A stretch of DNA of 64,000 nt. Source: Phoenix dactylifera. Its lineage: Eukaryota; Streptophyta; Magnoliopsida; Arecales; Arecaceae. The DNA lies in the NCBI RefSeq assembly GCF_009389715.1, contig NC_052400.1:310001-374000 (forward strand), read 5' to 3'. Every line of letters begins with the position of its first letter. The stretch's first letter is position 1. Below the pieces are notes generated by a model. It had not been told where the DNA came from. It saw only the letters and a program-made list of their open reading frames with translations, and made no database searches. Of the stretch, positions 1 to 13,449 are shown piece by piece. The translations under genes were made by a program, and so were the position numbers.

Positions 1-1588
1 GAAGAAAATTAAGCCAGGAAAAGTAAAGAATTTGAAAGAGATGCGAAAGAAAAGAAAGAATGTGTGAATGAAGAATAAGAGAAAAAAAAACTAGGTGGTC
101 TGCTGATGTTACCAGGAAGGAAGAAAGGACAAAAATGGAGAAGCGAGACAGTAGCAAGAAAAAGAAGAAAAGTGATGAAAATGGATGCAGAGGTCAGAGA
201 AGGGCAAAAAGAAGATACAAGGCTAAAGAGAAGTGATACAAAATCCTCTACACTAAAAAGATTTTATTCTCAATATGCAATATCAAATTAGATGCTTCGG
301 ACTTCCCCATGAATCATGGGCAGGGATGTAGGACAAGGATATGACATGATATGGATAGCCAATACAACAAATCTTGAAAAAAATAAGATAGGACATGTCT
401 AGAATACGCCAACGAATAGATATGTACTTCATATATACATACATATACACACACATACACATACATAGATACGTATGCAAAAGAGCATCTATAACACATA
501 GTAGGCCAAAAATAACATAGTTCATGCTCTATATGATAACATCAACTCTTATAAGCTTATCGTATAGTCATCAATCAAATCCACAAACCCCAGTTCATAC
601 TTCATATTTTAATATTAGTATCATAGACCAAAAAATTGACCATTCACCAGTAGAAAATAAATATCAAAAAGGAAAGAAAGTAGCCTTTCTCTAATTTTTG
701 GAGGTATCGAGAAAGTATCTCAAACATAACCAACAATTATCTAGAGTGTCTTCTTAGTTTTGAAAAATGGAATATTTAACATAAGCATCGGATGCATCCA
801 AGAAGAATCCGGGAACAGCATGCGAGCTGAAGTCTCAACGCTTCCTAAAAATTTCCACATAACCCTCTCTACAAGATAAGAAAAACACTACAGACCACGT
901 TACTTCATTAGACTTAAAAATTACCTACTTTTTACTTATAAAAAGACTTCCAAAATATCATTCTTCCTCTAAATTGGACTCAAAAGAAGAATACACTAAT
1001 ATTTTTGTGAAAAGGATTAGCTTTACTGCCACTTCATATTGTTTAAGCAATTTATTAAAATAGAAAAAACAGAAAAATCTTCAGTTTTCTGTTTTTTTAT
1101 ACACTATCCTCCCCTCTTTCTCTGTGTGAGTGTGGTGTTTGCTTAATGTACATTGAAATATACACGCGTCTACTTCTCTAACCACCAAAGTGGCCCTCTC
1201 TCTCTCTCTCTCTCTCTCTCAAAGAGGCCTTCCCACTTATTTATCTCTTTACTCCATTCATCCATGAAGATGCCTTGCCTCTCTCCCTAACAGATTAGGC
1301 TGGTGCACCTCCGAGATCCCCTTTTTGCCCTTAACTGACCTGGGTCAAATTAAAGGTTTTGGTCTTCTGAAAAACTCAAATATGTGACAAAGCAAATCAT
1401 AGTTAGTATTTGAATAAAGGTAGGTTGCCTTCATAAATTCCCTCAAAAGTTCAAACCAATGTCTAATGGAGAAGATTGTCGGGTCAACATGTCAGCACTC
1501 TTACTAATTACAACCTTCGGCCTGTTAAAAGCAAAACATGCAATATATGTATAAAAAGGTCCTAAAAAGAAGATATGAAGACTGGTAC
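1..1588. other. Left flank: in-window part of the last MRPL46 intron
   Basis: On the minus strand a splice donor (GT at 1588-1587) ends the exon at 1589. The final coding exon of the family was not found in either orientation, so this stretch is probably intron running past the left edge. Bases 1-290 are purine-rich, with many GAAA/AAGA words and no recognisable protein. A (CT)n microsatellite lies at about 1197-1220. Nothing else is recognisable. Confidence 0.6.
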
Positions 1589-4500
1589 CTTAAAGGATGG
1601 AGTATCTGACGAGTCTTCTTTTGGTTCTACAGCCATGTGGGCCATAGGAGCATTGCCAACAAAATACGTATGATGAAGTCCTCCAAGTACAGATCTCAAT
1701 GCTGATTCTGCACACTGAAATTAAGGATTTCACATAGACATCACAAACACAGACTTCTTCAAAAGAAGGGTGTTGAATCACAACCTCAGTCATTCACCAA
1801 CAAGCAAAACTTTTTGAAGATAAATTATAAGGTAGATATATGTAATTTGTAAATGAAAGAACTTGTTAGGGAAATACCAGTCGCAGAGTCTCTTCATTTT
1901 CATATACTTTTTCTGGGAAATGCCAAACAGGTTTCTTGTCAGGAGCTCCATATGTGCTACCATTGAGGAGAAGATAAAGTCTTCTATCTAGTGCTCTCTG
2001 CAATGATCTATAGATAACAGACAGCAAACAATGAAAATAAATAGGGTTGGCAAATGGAAAACGAAAAACTGATAACCAGCTATTTGCATAGCAGTATACG
2101 ACAGATGAATAGAAAAAATCTAAAATATGCTGGCAACATGAGTTAGAACACTCGTAATCCATAAACTGTAGCCATGAAGGGAGAAGGCATGTTCATCATG
2201 CTTTATAATATATACAATTATTATCATGACCAACATATCCCAAGTTCTTTGTACTGGCAGTTATGTCCTTCTTAGCCCCCCAATCCTCTCGATGATTGCA
2301 TCCTTCAATTCCTTTTTTTATTCTTTTTCTTTTAAGGTTAAACCTGCATAATCACAAGCACTTTTGTTGCCCAATTTTCTGTTCATGTAATTTCAATTTT
2401 TGACTAAAGACCTCTATTTAATGTACCCTTCTAGAGTTTTCTTTTTTCATTAAATACAATTGTAAATACTGTCAGATTTTATCAATTACATACAATTTCT
2501 TAACCCCCTCAAATTGTTTCCTTTGATACATAGAGAAACATCATACCGAATCTATATGCACCTTGGCACTTGCTCAACAGCCAGCTCACAATGTAAGCAT
2601 CTGAATAACTGAAGTCCTAAGACTTAGCACTTAGCATTACCTCCAACAGAATATTTAGAAGTTACATACTTCTTCCTTTTTTGCTTTCCAATATACTCTC
2701 CGACGTGGATACCCTATAGCAACTAAACCAACCTTTTAGTAAAGTGATGATCTTCACAAAAAACAAACCATTAGCACAGTTTTTGGTTGAAGGAGAAGCA
2801 GCAATAGAGAGACCGTATCATCTTTACCAATAAATGGTGCACACACGCATGCTAGACCAATCTTTGGAGATAATGTATACATTTCTTTCATAATAGTCAA
2901 GTTATCAACAGTACAACATCAACATTGAGGCCCAACAAAAAAGAACAATATTTTTTATTATGTTTATACAAATTTACTCCCAAAAAGATGTAAATGGGTG
3001 AGAAAATTTAGTAGGGGGGTTTACATGGAAGAAAGCTTATATACCATGTAGAAATCCAGATTTCATGCATGACAATGACAGTTGGAGGGTGAGGTCCATT
3101 TGAGGGGCAAACAATCAGATCAACAGTTGGTTCAGAGATTACACAAAGGACCATTAAAATCTCTTGAATGGGATCAATACAATAATAAAAGAAGATAACA
3201 AGCATGTGGAAGAACGGATGGGAAGGTACCAGATGAGAACAGAGAGAAGGCGAGTGGTCTAAGGACCATACAAGCCCTAACTGTGATGGGTCATAATCCA
3301 TGGATCGTGAGCCAAATATATGGCACAAATACAGCCCAATGCACGGAAATATTTGACTATCCTGATGACCACTAAATACTATATATCTTTGATTTATGAA
3401 CCCATATTATTTTAAAAAAGAAAAAGAGTGCCATCGCACAACCATGAATTCATGTTTTTACCACCCATCAGTTTTCTTCAATCTTATGATATTATGCCTT
3501 GCAAAAAAGAAAGGGAGATAACCATTAATTCAAGCAACACCAGAACACCAGATAAAAAAGACACACCTCCGGTCATTGGTTTTGTCAGCTTCTGTGATTC
3601 GTGGAGCAGGCACATAATCAATTTGGTAGTCACCTTTTCCCCTAGAAAATGATCAATAGTTATACAAAATTGAGTTACAAATCACGTCACAAAGAACAAG
3701 GACATTTAGAACAACAGTACAGTATGTAATTGTGAAATTTAAATATCTAACTTCACATTTTTTTTGATGTATCATGGACATTTTCTTCCCAATTCGCTGT
3801 TAAGATACACCTCCTAGTAGTCAGACAGTTTGTGATAAATAATTTATAGGATGACAGAGAAGCTCGTATGCCCATGGAATGCCGTACCGGCCCGTACCGG
3901 CCGGTACGGGCCGGTACGTACCGGTCCGGTCCTAGACCGGTACCGGAACGGATAAAAAACCGGTATATCCCGATTTTTTATCCGAACCGGCCGGTACGGG
4001 TGCGTACCGGCCGGTTCGGGCCCGTACCGGCCGGTTCGGAGCCCGTACCGGCCGGTACCGGCCTCGTACCGGTGCGAACCGGCCGGTTCGCACCGGAACG
4101 ATTTTTTTTTTTAGAACCACAGCGCCGCGCGCTGTGGTTTTTGAAACCACCGCATACCGGCCGGTACGGTACCGGTACCGGCCGGTACGGACCGGACCGG
4201 ACCGGTACCGTACCGGTCCGGCCGGCCACCGGTACGCCGACCGGTACCGGTACGGCGGACCTTGCGTATGCCAAATATAAAGCATAAGGCTTGTTGCCAA
4301 TGATAAGGATAATACAAAAAAAATCCTCTCCAGTTGGCAATGAAACTAACTCCAGCTGGCTTGTTAAAACAAAAGATTTCTAAGGAGAAGTATATCTTGA
4401 AATTCAGACTGCAGGCTGTTTAGCTAAATGAACTACAAACACTAGGAAAATAAGGCATGTAGATTAAGCCTCTGGTTTTAACTAGAGTGGTTAATTAAAA

Positions 4501-7500
4501 TTTTACCTAACAAATTTTCTTTAAGTAAAAGCCAGTGCAGTGACAATGTTGAATTATTTGAACCTTTAACCATTTAAGTAATGGAGTTAACGATATTCTC
4601 TTTGCATATGCAGTATTAGCAGATTTCTTAAGATTAAGAAATGCATCATATCCTTTATAAAAACTACCCATGATTCCTGAAGGTTTTCTTTCCTGGTCTT
4701 TGAACAGCTTTCTTTCCAAGATATTCTATCCATAAAATGTTCGAATCTGTTTATCTATGCTTACTTAACTTCAGACTAACTAGATTTTATCGATGTCTCT
4801 GATAGTTGAAACCAATATGCATCTGTATATGTTAAGCATGAAAAAGCACGCCGAGGAAAGGGATGTTCCTGCATACTTCTCTTTTCACATACAGTATCTA
4901 ACATAAAATTTTACCAAACAAGGATGCACACATAAGGTGGTAGGAGTAGGTCGTGGCGGTTATCATATGATTCAGAATCTATAAGTCTAGCATAAGATAC
5001 TTTCTAGCATTTCCATATTATTGATGTGAAATTCACTTTAATCCAGTTCTGCATTACTTTATAATTGACTAAAATCTTTAGCCAAGGGAGACTTCCTCTT
5101 TCATTAAAAATCATTTATTATGAATGCATCTGACTCCACAGGTTCTTCAAATCATCCAAAATATTATTAAGATCAATCACAAAAAGCATCTTCATATAAG
5201 AAGACAAAACCAAGCTAAAATGTATTATCCAAAACCTTCCTAAAAAAATGGAAATTCTTTAAGTGGTGTTTTTAACTCTGTCAATCATTCTATGTTTATA
5301 TGATTATATGTTTATTTCAGCAAATCTAATGAGGGAATAATCTTGGAACTGAATATCTCACCTCATGCTGGTCATGCTTTGCTCCAATAACTTTTATATC
5401 CATTGCACCATGAATAGTTTAGCCTTGACTTTTCAGTGCACATCTCATAATCTATTTACAACCTTTCAGTTCATATCAAAAACACTTATTCTTTCGAAGT
5501 CCTTATCACTAAAGTTGCATTTTGGAGCAAAAGGGATTTGCAGGATTTAGAAGCAATTCCCATGTTAAAACAGATGAATTTATTGAATATAAACAAGATG
5601 CCAGGCAAGATATCATGTTAAGTATTTTATGCGTGCAGATACACAATCCAACAAAATTTTATGCTTTGCTTCAAAAAAGTCATCTCCCACCATGATTAAA
5701 ACTGACTTAGATATGTATTTCCATTATTTAAGATAATGGAAGTAGGTAAACCAAATTTTGCATGCATGTTATATAAAAACTTTTGTTACTTCCTTACTAC
5801 TAAATTATTTTATCATGAAATCAGGAACAAAACTAATAATGATCATTCAAGGCAACCAAATAATTACAGCTATGTTTAAACTAAACCAGTTTTGTAGGAA
5901 ATTCATTGATGATTATTCTTGGGTATATTAGGAACTTGACGATGTCAAAGTCCTATTCAAAGGTTTGAACATTTTTATCCAAAGTCACATCTTCTCCAGT
6001 TTTGGAACAATAGACATATTTAGGTTACAACAAGAAAGAGACCAAAATTGAGCACATGAGCCTCCTATATCCATCATACTAGTGGCTTCTCTTTGCACAT
6101 ATGAATATGCACAGCAATATGGCAGAGTCCATCCCTATAATTGCAGATGACTGACTTTTCATTCCAAAATATTCATCATTTTCATATTATCAAGCACATC
6201 AGTAAAGGATGCACCAACCATTTAAGAGGCTTAATGGTTTTTAACCACTTCCTTGTGGCACCATTCTTGTACATGACAACCAAACAAGAAGTTTAAAATA
6301 AAGCATCCTTTTATATGCCAGGTTTTCTGCAATCTTTATTGTGATCGAAGAAATTGGAGAAATCTATCGATAACTTGAAGTTACTAAGAAAATATAATCT
6401 TCCATGTTTTCACTGCTTTGCAGAGAGTATGAAATGTTTTCTCGTAGGTAATGAATTTCAATTTTCAAAACCCTACTAGTCATTTCCTTGGTTGCTTGAG
6501 CTAGGAGTGGTTGCAAGAGTCGACTCCATAGTCAAAGCAAGAAATTGGATCTCTCAGAAAAGTTTAGATTACAAAAGAGGTTAAGAAACCTTAGCATAAC
6601 AACACAACAAACCTTATCATGTAGAAAAATCGTAATTTGGTTGCTACATTATCAAGGCATACATGATATAGAGATTAGGAACCACAATAATAGGACTAGA
6701 TGCAATTTTGGTAGAATATGATAAAAAAATGAAAAACACTTGAATACAGAGAGAACCAGAAGCTTCAGAAAGTGGATGAGGAAGGATGAAAATGATTTTG
6801 GAGCAAGTGTGATGCCGTACAAAAGATAGCACATTCTAGCTGCTGGTTGATGTTAACTTCAGAGCAGAACTGCAATATATGACTCTGAAGATAGAGGAAA
6901 AATTGGGACTTATTCCATCATGGTTATGTCTAACAAAGAGAGAATATTACATACTCATGAATCAAGAACAATAAGACTTATGTAGAAACAATGACAAAAG
7001 AGATTGAAAGGTTTTACAATTTTCTGGCAAAATATATTTGGCGCTTTCCATTTACAGCTTTAGACAGGAATCACACTCTGTAGATTTATACAGGAAGCTT
7101 ATGTGAAGTAACATCGATAAAACAACCCATCCAAATGGTAAGGCTTGCTTATGTTTGTTTATGACAATCAATGGAATCAATGGATAGATTTCAAACCCAA
7201 AAAAATCAAATCTATGCAACAACCTATGGATTATACATGGAAAATTCATGTACAATACTTGATATACATGTATGACACATAATCCAGAAAGCAAATCATA
7301 CCACAATTCAGAACTATTACTTACATTTGTCTAAAAATATATATAAAAGATTAGTAGTATACCAGCTTTAAAATATATGCAGGGTCTGCCCATCATAGTT
7401 TTCTATAATCACAGAATATGACTGACTTTGTTTTGCTATAAAATAGACATTATATTATAATAATATAACATTATAAGAAGCTTGAGTTGTTGAGAGGACA

Positions 7501-8943
7501 CATGAGCAAAAATTATGTGCACGTTCGGAAGGATGTAATTAGAATTAACTACTTCTGAGGAAGCTTAGGAGCAACCAAGAAGCAATAGAAAAGTTCACGA
7601 CATTTAAGTTTTCAAGATGAGGGGATGATGGCTTGAAAATGTAGAGTAATGTCAAGAAGGATGAAACTAGAAATCAGGATATAGGAAGCTTAGTAGGACC
7701 AAAATGCATTAACTGGAGTTGAATTTTAAGGATGTTTTGTATGCTTCATCCAACTATCCTCGCAATATCATTTTACCTACAAGAAACACGATAATACATC
7801 GGAGAGACAAAATGTAATCATTTAGTTGCAGCTAGAATTTCAATACATGCAGCAGACATGGTACGTCCATCCACATCACATCCCTTCTACCGCCACCTTT
7901 ATTCAATTAAACTGCAGTTTGCAAACTATGCAGCCCAGCAATATAAAGAACATAACATGGATAGACATGTGAGGCATCCAAACACCCTCTTCAGGTCTTC
8001 TATGGATATTGAGCATAATTCAGTGATAGCCCATTTAAAAGAGGTAACAAATTGAGATAATAGGTTGATGATTAGGAGGGAACAATAGACAACCAATGAT
8101 AGAAACCACACAAGAAAATAGGAGACTTGGCACCCGCTCCATTTAGGTAGCATAGACTTTATGTTGGTGATGATTCTTACTCGTCATATCAGCTGCAAAC
8201 AATTCATAGGAAAAAGAAGAAAAGGAAATGCCAGCACCATAACTTAAAATCTAATGTTGACGTATGAATGCATGTGTCAAGCATTCCACTTCAAAATCTA
8301 AAAACTATGCTTCTGATGTTTCTCCTTCACCTCCAAAAGATTCACAAAGCTAACATGCATATAACAAACCTTTAACCTGATTTCAGCTAGCTAATAGAAA
8401 TTATAAAGGAAGGAATATAATATCATTATTGAAGTTGAAAGAGAACCAAAAGTCCCAGAAAGATTAAAAAACTTTACCTGGCATCGCCCCTTCCCAAGAC
8501 CTCATCAGGGTACCTTCGCCGGTATTGCTGCCTCCACCGAAACCTACATAAATTATTTCACCATCATCCTATCCATCCCGTTCAAGCTCATCAGAATTTA
8601 TTAAAAAGAAGTAAAAAAAAATGCTATCAAGAAAACGGCGTTCCGCAAATAGATGCTATCAGTTACATTAGAGTTCAATCTTTTCCGATTAATATAAACT
8701 TCATCACCAATCTTGGGGCTCTTATTGCGGTATCAAGCAAGAAGAAGAAGTAAAAGGAGGAAATGAGGAGGGATTGAAATCTCACGAGAATTCTTGGAAG
8801 GCGTACACGACGGGATCGATCTTGGGGATGACGACAGGAAGGCGCTCGAAGAGGACAGTGGCGATGATCTTGTCGGAGCTCGACGAGGAGAACCCTCGCG
8901 ATCGCAGAGTTCGGAGGAGCAGCGAAGCGGCGGCTCGCTGCAT
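1589..8943 (-). CDS. MRPL46: Mitochondrial large-subunit ribosomal protein L46 (bL46m/MRPL46), 3' end missing
   Basis: This is a component of the mitochondrial large ribosomal subunit; plant homologues resemble Arabidopsis At1g14620. The minus-strand exons are 8943-8786, 8543-8478, 3641-3567, 2007-1878 and 1714-1589. They join in frame to 185 codons and every junction is GT-AG. The start is the ATG at 8943. The N-terminus (MQRAAASLL, then an Arg/Ser-rich run ending SSSSSDK) looks like a mitochondrial presequence. Family signatures follow in order: VLFERLPVVIPKIDPVVYAF, FRWRQQYRRRYPDE, GDYQIDYVPAPRITEAD, SLQRALDRRLYLLL, KPVWHFPEKVYENE and HTYFVGNAPMAHMA. Homologues are about 230-240 residues long, so roughly the last 50 residues (one exon) lie beyond the left edge. 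Intron 2 is 4.8 kb and holds a transposon. The family assignment is from memory of homologues and is strong because every exon matches in order. Confidence 0.93.
3873..4264. mobile_element. CCGGTAC-rich non-autonomous hAT-like element, copy 1
   Basis: This 392-bp element lies in intron 2 of MRPL46. It is flanked by a perfect 8-bp direct repeat CGTATGCC (3865-3872 and 4265-4272). Its ends are CATGG and, read inward from the right, CAAGGTCCGCC. Both are followed by CCGTACCGG, so the ends are inverted repeats. The interior is dominated by the self-complementary words CCGGTAC and GGCCGG, and is far more GC-rich than the surrounding intron. A central 11-bp perfect stem lies at 4115-4125/4129-4139. 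No transposase is present. An 8-bp target duplication with CA...TG ends fits the hAT superfamily. Long open frames through the element on both strands are compositional artefacts. Confidence 0.75.
4273..8477. other. Bulk of MRPL46 intron 2
   Basis: This is AT-rich intronic sequence between the exon ending at 8478 and the hAT-like insertion. Short open frames on both strands have biased composition and match no family I recognise. I see no RNA gene or intact mobile element. Confidence 0.6.
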
Positions 8944-9111
8944 CTCCCTCTCCTTTCCCCCCCTCTCCCGATTTCCGCTCGGTTTCGACGCGAACCCTCC
9001 TTGAGCCCCCCATAAACCCGGGGACACAGCGGGGGCGTATCGATATCGGTGCGTTCGACCCTGAAGTCAAAACTCACCCGATCGAAGAATTACACTCGCA
9101 TTCCTTCATCC

Positions 9112-9153
9112 GGCCCATCTTCTCCACCTAATAGGCTCAGATCCATGTGGGCC
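9112..9153. promoter_or_regulatory. Site II-type TGGGCC motifs upstream of MRPL46
   Basis: GGCCCA at 9112-9117 reads TGGGCC on the MRPL46 strand, and TGGGCC lies on the plus strand at 9148-9153. They are about 170-210 bp upstream of the MRPL46 start codon. Site II elements (TGGGCY, bound by TCP factors) are common in plant promoters of ribosomal and mitochondrial protein genes, which suits this gene. Another GGCCCA is at 9332-9337. The regulatory role is inferred. Confidence 0.4.
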
Positions 9154-9159
9154 GCCCAA

Positions 9160-12100
9160 GCCAAGAGCAAGATTTGAACCTACTTTGTGTGGGCTATGTA
9201 CAACCTACTTGACTTGGCTAGGTTAAAAAAATGTCAAGAAGATTTAAGGTTAGGTGGGACCAGGAGATCCGACCCAATTTTTTTTGGTCATAGCACCTGG
9301 ACATCCAACATAATTTGAACTCGAGGATCACGGCCCAATGGCTAACTTCCAAATGCACCCAACTTGATTTAACCAAGTTGTATTTGGGTTAAAGATTTTA
9401 GATTCACTTTACGTTCAGCCTTGGAAGGATGACCTCATTATCATGGGATTGAGTTTAGGACCCGTTTGGTTCGCAAATTATTATTTTTTTTTTAGAAAGC
9501 TGAAGCTTGGGTGTATAATGCCTGAAAAAATAATTTTTATGTATTTGGTTGACTACGAAAATTTGGTACATTTCTAACTAGCTTATGCTTGGTTGAGAAT
9601 GTACTTTTCTAAAAAGTTATATAAAATATATGTCATACTCTTAATAAAAAAAATTATTATATTCTATCTAAAAGCTTAAAAACACGTCTGAGGAAAAAAA
9701 ATCTAATTTCTGGCCTCTTAGAGATACTTTCGGATACTTCATCATCGTCGTCATCAGGCATACAACCACCCTAGTACACTTGGGCTTCTTTTTTTTTGGT
9801 GTACACTTGGGCTTTCACATGGTAGATAATGACACTAACTGTTGAAGCACGAGGAACTCTAGTATTTAAAACCGTTCTTGAAGCGTGAATTAACACTGTC
9901 CTTAAGCGAATTTTGCCCCCACTATGTTGCTGTTGGTGATCCAGCAAATTCGCTCCAGGATACAACAAAACTAAAATAGAATCCTAGCCAGCAAAACTAG
10001 GATTCCCCAGAACAACGGAATGAGAGATTTTGTAGAATAAGTTATATTAATCTGTGAAGGATACCGGCAATTTATAACCTTGAATTAAACTCTGAACCAA
10101 CACAACCTTTGGAATAGTGCATGTTTAAAACATAACTGCTAGTGCAGTTATTTTGTGCAAAACGGATAAAAACTGCCAATATGAATTTTATTTTACACGT
10201 TCACGTGCCTAAGTGCCAATCTTTGATAACATAATATTGGCTTTCCCTCCACAATTTCCTACCAAAAAGTTACTTTAACATGTGTAGGATATGAATGCTT
10301 ATAAAACTATCTAAAAAACTCTACACAAGCAATGTGGGACAAAAACTCCTCTCAACATTACAAACTATTAAAGGAAGGAGACTTCCAACACTTGCAAGAC
10401 ACCATGGACTGTCTGAAACATTTCATTGTTTCAACTAAATATCTATATAATAAAAAAAGCATAAATATTTTTCTATGCTTTATGTAATTAGCTGAAGATA
10501 ACAAATAGCAAACAACCCATATCTAAAGCTTAAATCATGGAATTAAGCTTATTACATATATTATAGATAGCACAAATCAATTTATTCTGTACTAATAGGT
10601 TGGATTTTCTAATGCCCCATATGAATTTTTCTTTTTTATTAAATATAAAATATTATTTATATAAAAACTATTTTTCTATCTCCCCTCTTTAAAAACTGCA
10701 TCTAAATTTGAAGTACCAAACCATAAGCCAACCCAAGACACTCAAGTTGCACCTAAGTTATACGGAATCCTATTTGTCAGCTGCCATGAGCGTCATCCTG
10801 CTAAGGTTATCGCATTCACTCTTGCTTGCCGTCAAATCCAAGAAACATGGTCCCCCCATAACTGACCGATAGAATCGGTTCGAGAAGTATATTTTATGAC
10901 GAAACTCATTTTTGCATGAGATTATGCGAGCATTTGGAAGATAGCATTTCTAGTTTCATATATACATAGTCATTGAGCAAGGTGGATGCAGTGCCAAGAC
11001 CATTAATGGCTTTGCTAATGGAAGTCACCCTAGATTGAGAGCAACAATAATTCCTCAAAAGCATTGCAAGTAACAATACACCAGTAAGTCTAGTGAATGA
11101 CACAGTAAGACACAAAACCATGCAAACTTAACATAGTTTAACTATTATGAGTCAGCATTATAATCCTAATTCACCAATTGAACCTGACAAACACAAATTA
11201 AAACTAGGCACATACCTTGTACCAATGTTTAGATAAGCAATAACGTAATCAACACTCATCACGGATAGAGATAGAGAGATAGAGAGATAGAGCGAGAGCC
11301 AATGGAGGAAAACAGCTTGCCAAGGTGGCCTAACTGCATCACCCTTTCATTTTCCTCAACTTATTTTTTGTGTGGTGTAACGACGGTTAAGTGTAATAAG
11401 ATAAGCATCCATCAGCATTTCATCAGGAGGAGCGAAGCCATGGGAAGCATCCAAAAGGGCCGTTGCCCCTACCTCTTATTATTCGCAACTTGACGTGATG
11501 GAGGGGATGAGACGTGCGACTCTCTTTATGTACGCCTCAACGACAACTTGCGTGTGCTTTTTAGGCCAGGTGCCCCACAAATGGCTTGCTCCAAATGATT
11601 CAGTATCTATGAGATATTTGCAGGCCTAGTTTGGAGTCAGGCAAATAGCTCATGGGCTCAGCCTATCAGGACCATTCGCTAGAGTCACCTAAAAAAAAAA
11701 AAAAATTTGGTATGGTACTTGGATGCTCAAAAAAATTTAGGATGTTAGGCTTTAAACCAACAAGATTTCCTGAAATAACGGAGAAACTATCTTAAAGAAT
11801 CATGTTTAAGTTTGATGGTCTGAATAAATCAATGATGTGGTCGATTAGATGAAAACCAACTCAGAAATGCCTATCTCAGCACAATTGAATGCATAGATAT
11901 AATCTATCTTGGTCTCGATTTTACTTTAATAGATACTGCTCTATCTATAATCAAATTATTTTTATTTAAGTTAGGTATAGTGGTCAAATTGTCGGGCAAA
12001 TGTCATTGCAATTCTTTCAACTTTTAGCCATGCTTGCATGAAGGGGGGCAAAAGAGTAAAAATCCCCCATCAAATGGTGTTTTAGATGTATTTCTCTAGC

Positions 12101-13440
12101 CAAGATAGGCCTAAATCCCTCAGGACCGAAGCCAACTATTCTAACTCGACCCTACAAACCAAATGCAATACTTTAGTGTAGTAGTGGTAGACCTCACCAA
12201 TAAAGATCAAATCCGACCCAATAATCGAGTAAAAATGGGTCAAGTTAACCCCAAATCGATACTTATTTGAGTCAATTAGACCTAAACGAATTGGTCTAGC
12301 CAACTCGCCCTAGCCACCATGGTGTGGGCCTGATCTTCTGGATGGCCCACATCAACTAGCCCACATGAAGAGCGATGCGTGGATGCAAATGAGCATTGGG
12401 CAAGAAATATAAAGCAAGCGGGTCCCACATTTATAATATAGATATTAATGGTGAAAGGGTTTCGGATATGTCAGATTGCTTGTGCTGGTAGGATGCTTGA
12501 GGATTCCGGCCATGGGAGGAGGGCCCGGCAAAGAATCGGAGATACTTTTCTTGTCCACTTGGGATCTCCAAAGAGGGATTACTTTATTCCATTCTTAATT
12601 AAAAATTATCCTTTAAATAAAATAGATTATTGGATTCCATTCTTCCGGCCGTCGTGAGTGGCCTAGGAGACAAAAGACCGCCCAACCTCCTCTGTATTAA
12701 TTAGAAGATAAAGTGCAGTAGTCTAGCTATAAAATTACAAGAATGCCCCCATTCTAGATATTTGTAGAACTAAACTATTAAAGAGGCCGCGTGGGATCGA
12801 CAGTTGTTCTGGGTACACCTTACTGAGAGGATCCGGTCTCTTTCGGTACCAAAATGTGAGATGCCAGATGTCAGGATTTGGAGTACTTCGTGCAGGGCCA
12901 GTGTTAAACTGGTAGACCTCTCCCATATTATCCAGCGGAAGCACGAGCGGAGGCCGGACTGTACTTGAATTTAGAGATCCGGGTTTCATCCGAGGGCAGC
13001 ACTCTTCTTATAGAAGATGACGTAGGACCGCCTTGCGACAAGAGCAGTGCTGAGCAGGCATGGCTTGGGGATCCTCACAAAGTGTGGGACATGCGGTGCA
13101 GAGGAGTCGGTGATTATTCCAGTGTACATGGGCGAGGTCGATATGGCAGTGGACAGGGATCCCGCAGGAGGCCTGGCGTGAGAGGCCACAGTTCCTACAG
13201 GTGATACAATAGTGATTGGCCAGTTGGCGGACATGTCAGGAGGCCATCAGAGCGACTTGCACAGCGTATCAGATCTGATTGGCAAGGAACGCCCGTATTT
13301 TCGACAAGCGCAGGGTGTCGCCGAGGTTTGTTGCGGAGTCTGCTCATGTGCAGGCGATGGAGTTCAGACTCACCCTCTCTTTAGATAGACCTTTGACAGC
13401 TCGGGACACCTGGGGTTCCCTCTCTGCTCAGGCAACTCCT
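9160..13440. other. Intergenic region with decayed repeats
   Basis: There is no gene here that I can support. The sequence at about 9455-9480 (GGACCCGTTTGGTTCGC, preceded by TTA) resembles one end of a Tourist-type element, but no partner end was found. A poly(T) micro-insertion lies at 9774-9814. GATAGA repeats occur at 11262-11292. From about 12900 the sequence becomes GC-richer and probably belongs to the retroelement that continues at 13450. Confidence 0.5.
9774..9814 (-). repeat. Poly(T) micro-insertion with 14-bp direct repeats
   Basis: GTACACTTGGGCTT occurs at 9774-9787 and again at 9801-9814. The 13 bases between are C, nine T and GGT. On the minus strand this reads as a short A-tract flanked by a target-site-like duplication, as expected of a retrotransposition event that kept little more than its poly(A) tail. 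Tandem duplication with T-tract growth is the alternative. Confidence 0.5.
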
Positions 13441-13449
13441 CAAATGGTG

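Noticed and set aside
3868-4340. Long open frames on both strands (Arg/Thr/Pro/Val repeats) in the CCGGTAC block
   Set aside because: They arise from a stop-poor GC-rich repeat. The translations are short-period repeats in every frame and the block is a transposable element.
8675-9077. Overlapping minus- and plus-strand frames of 73-131 codons over MRPL46 exon 1
   Set aside because: Only the frame starting at the ATG at 8943 encodes the conserved L46 N-terminus. The others are shadows in GC-rich DNA.
9446-9770. Possible Tourist element starting GGACCCGTTTGGTTCGC
   Set aside because: No matching inverted end and no second TTA-flanked terminus were found within the expected distance. At most it is a truncated end.
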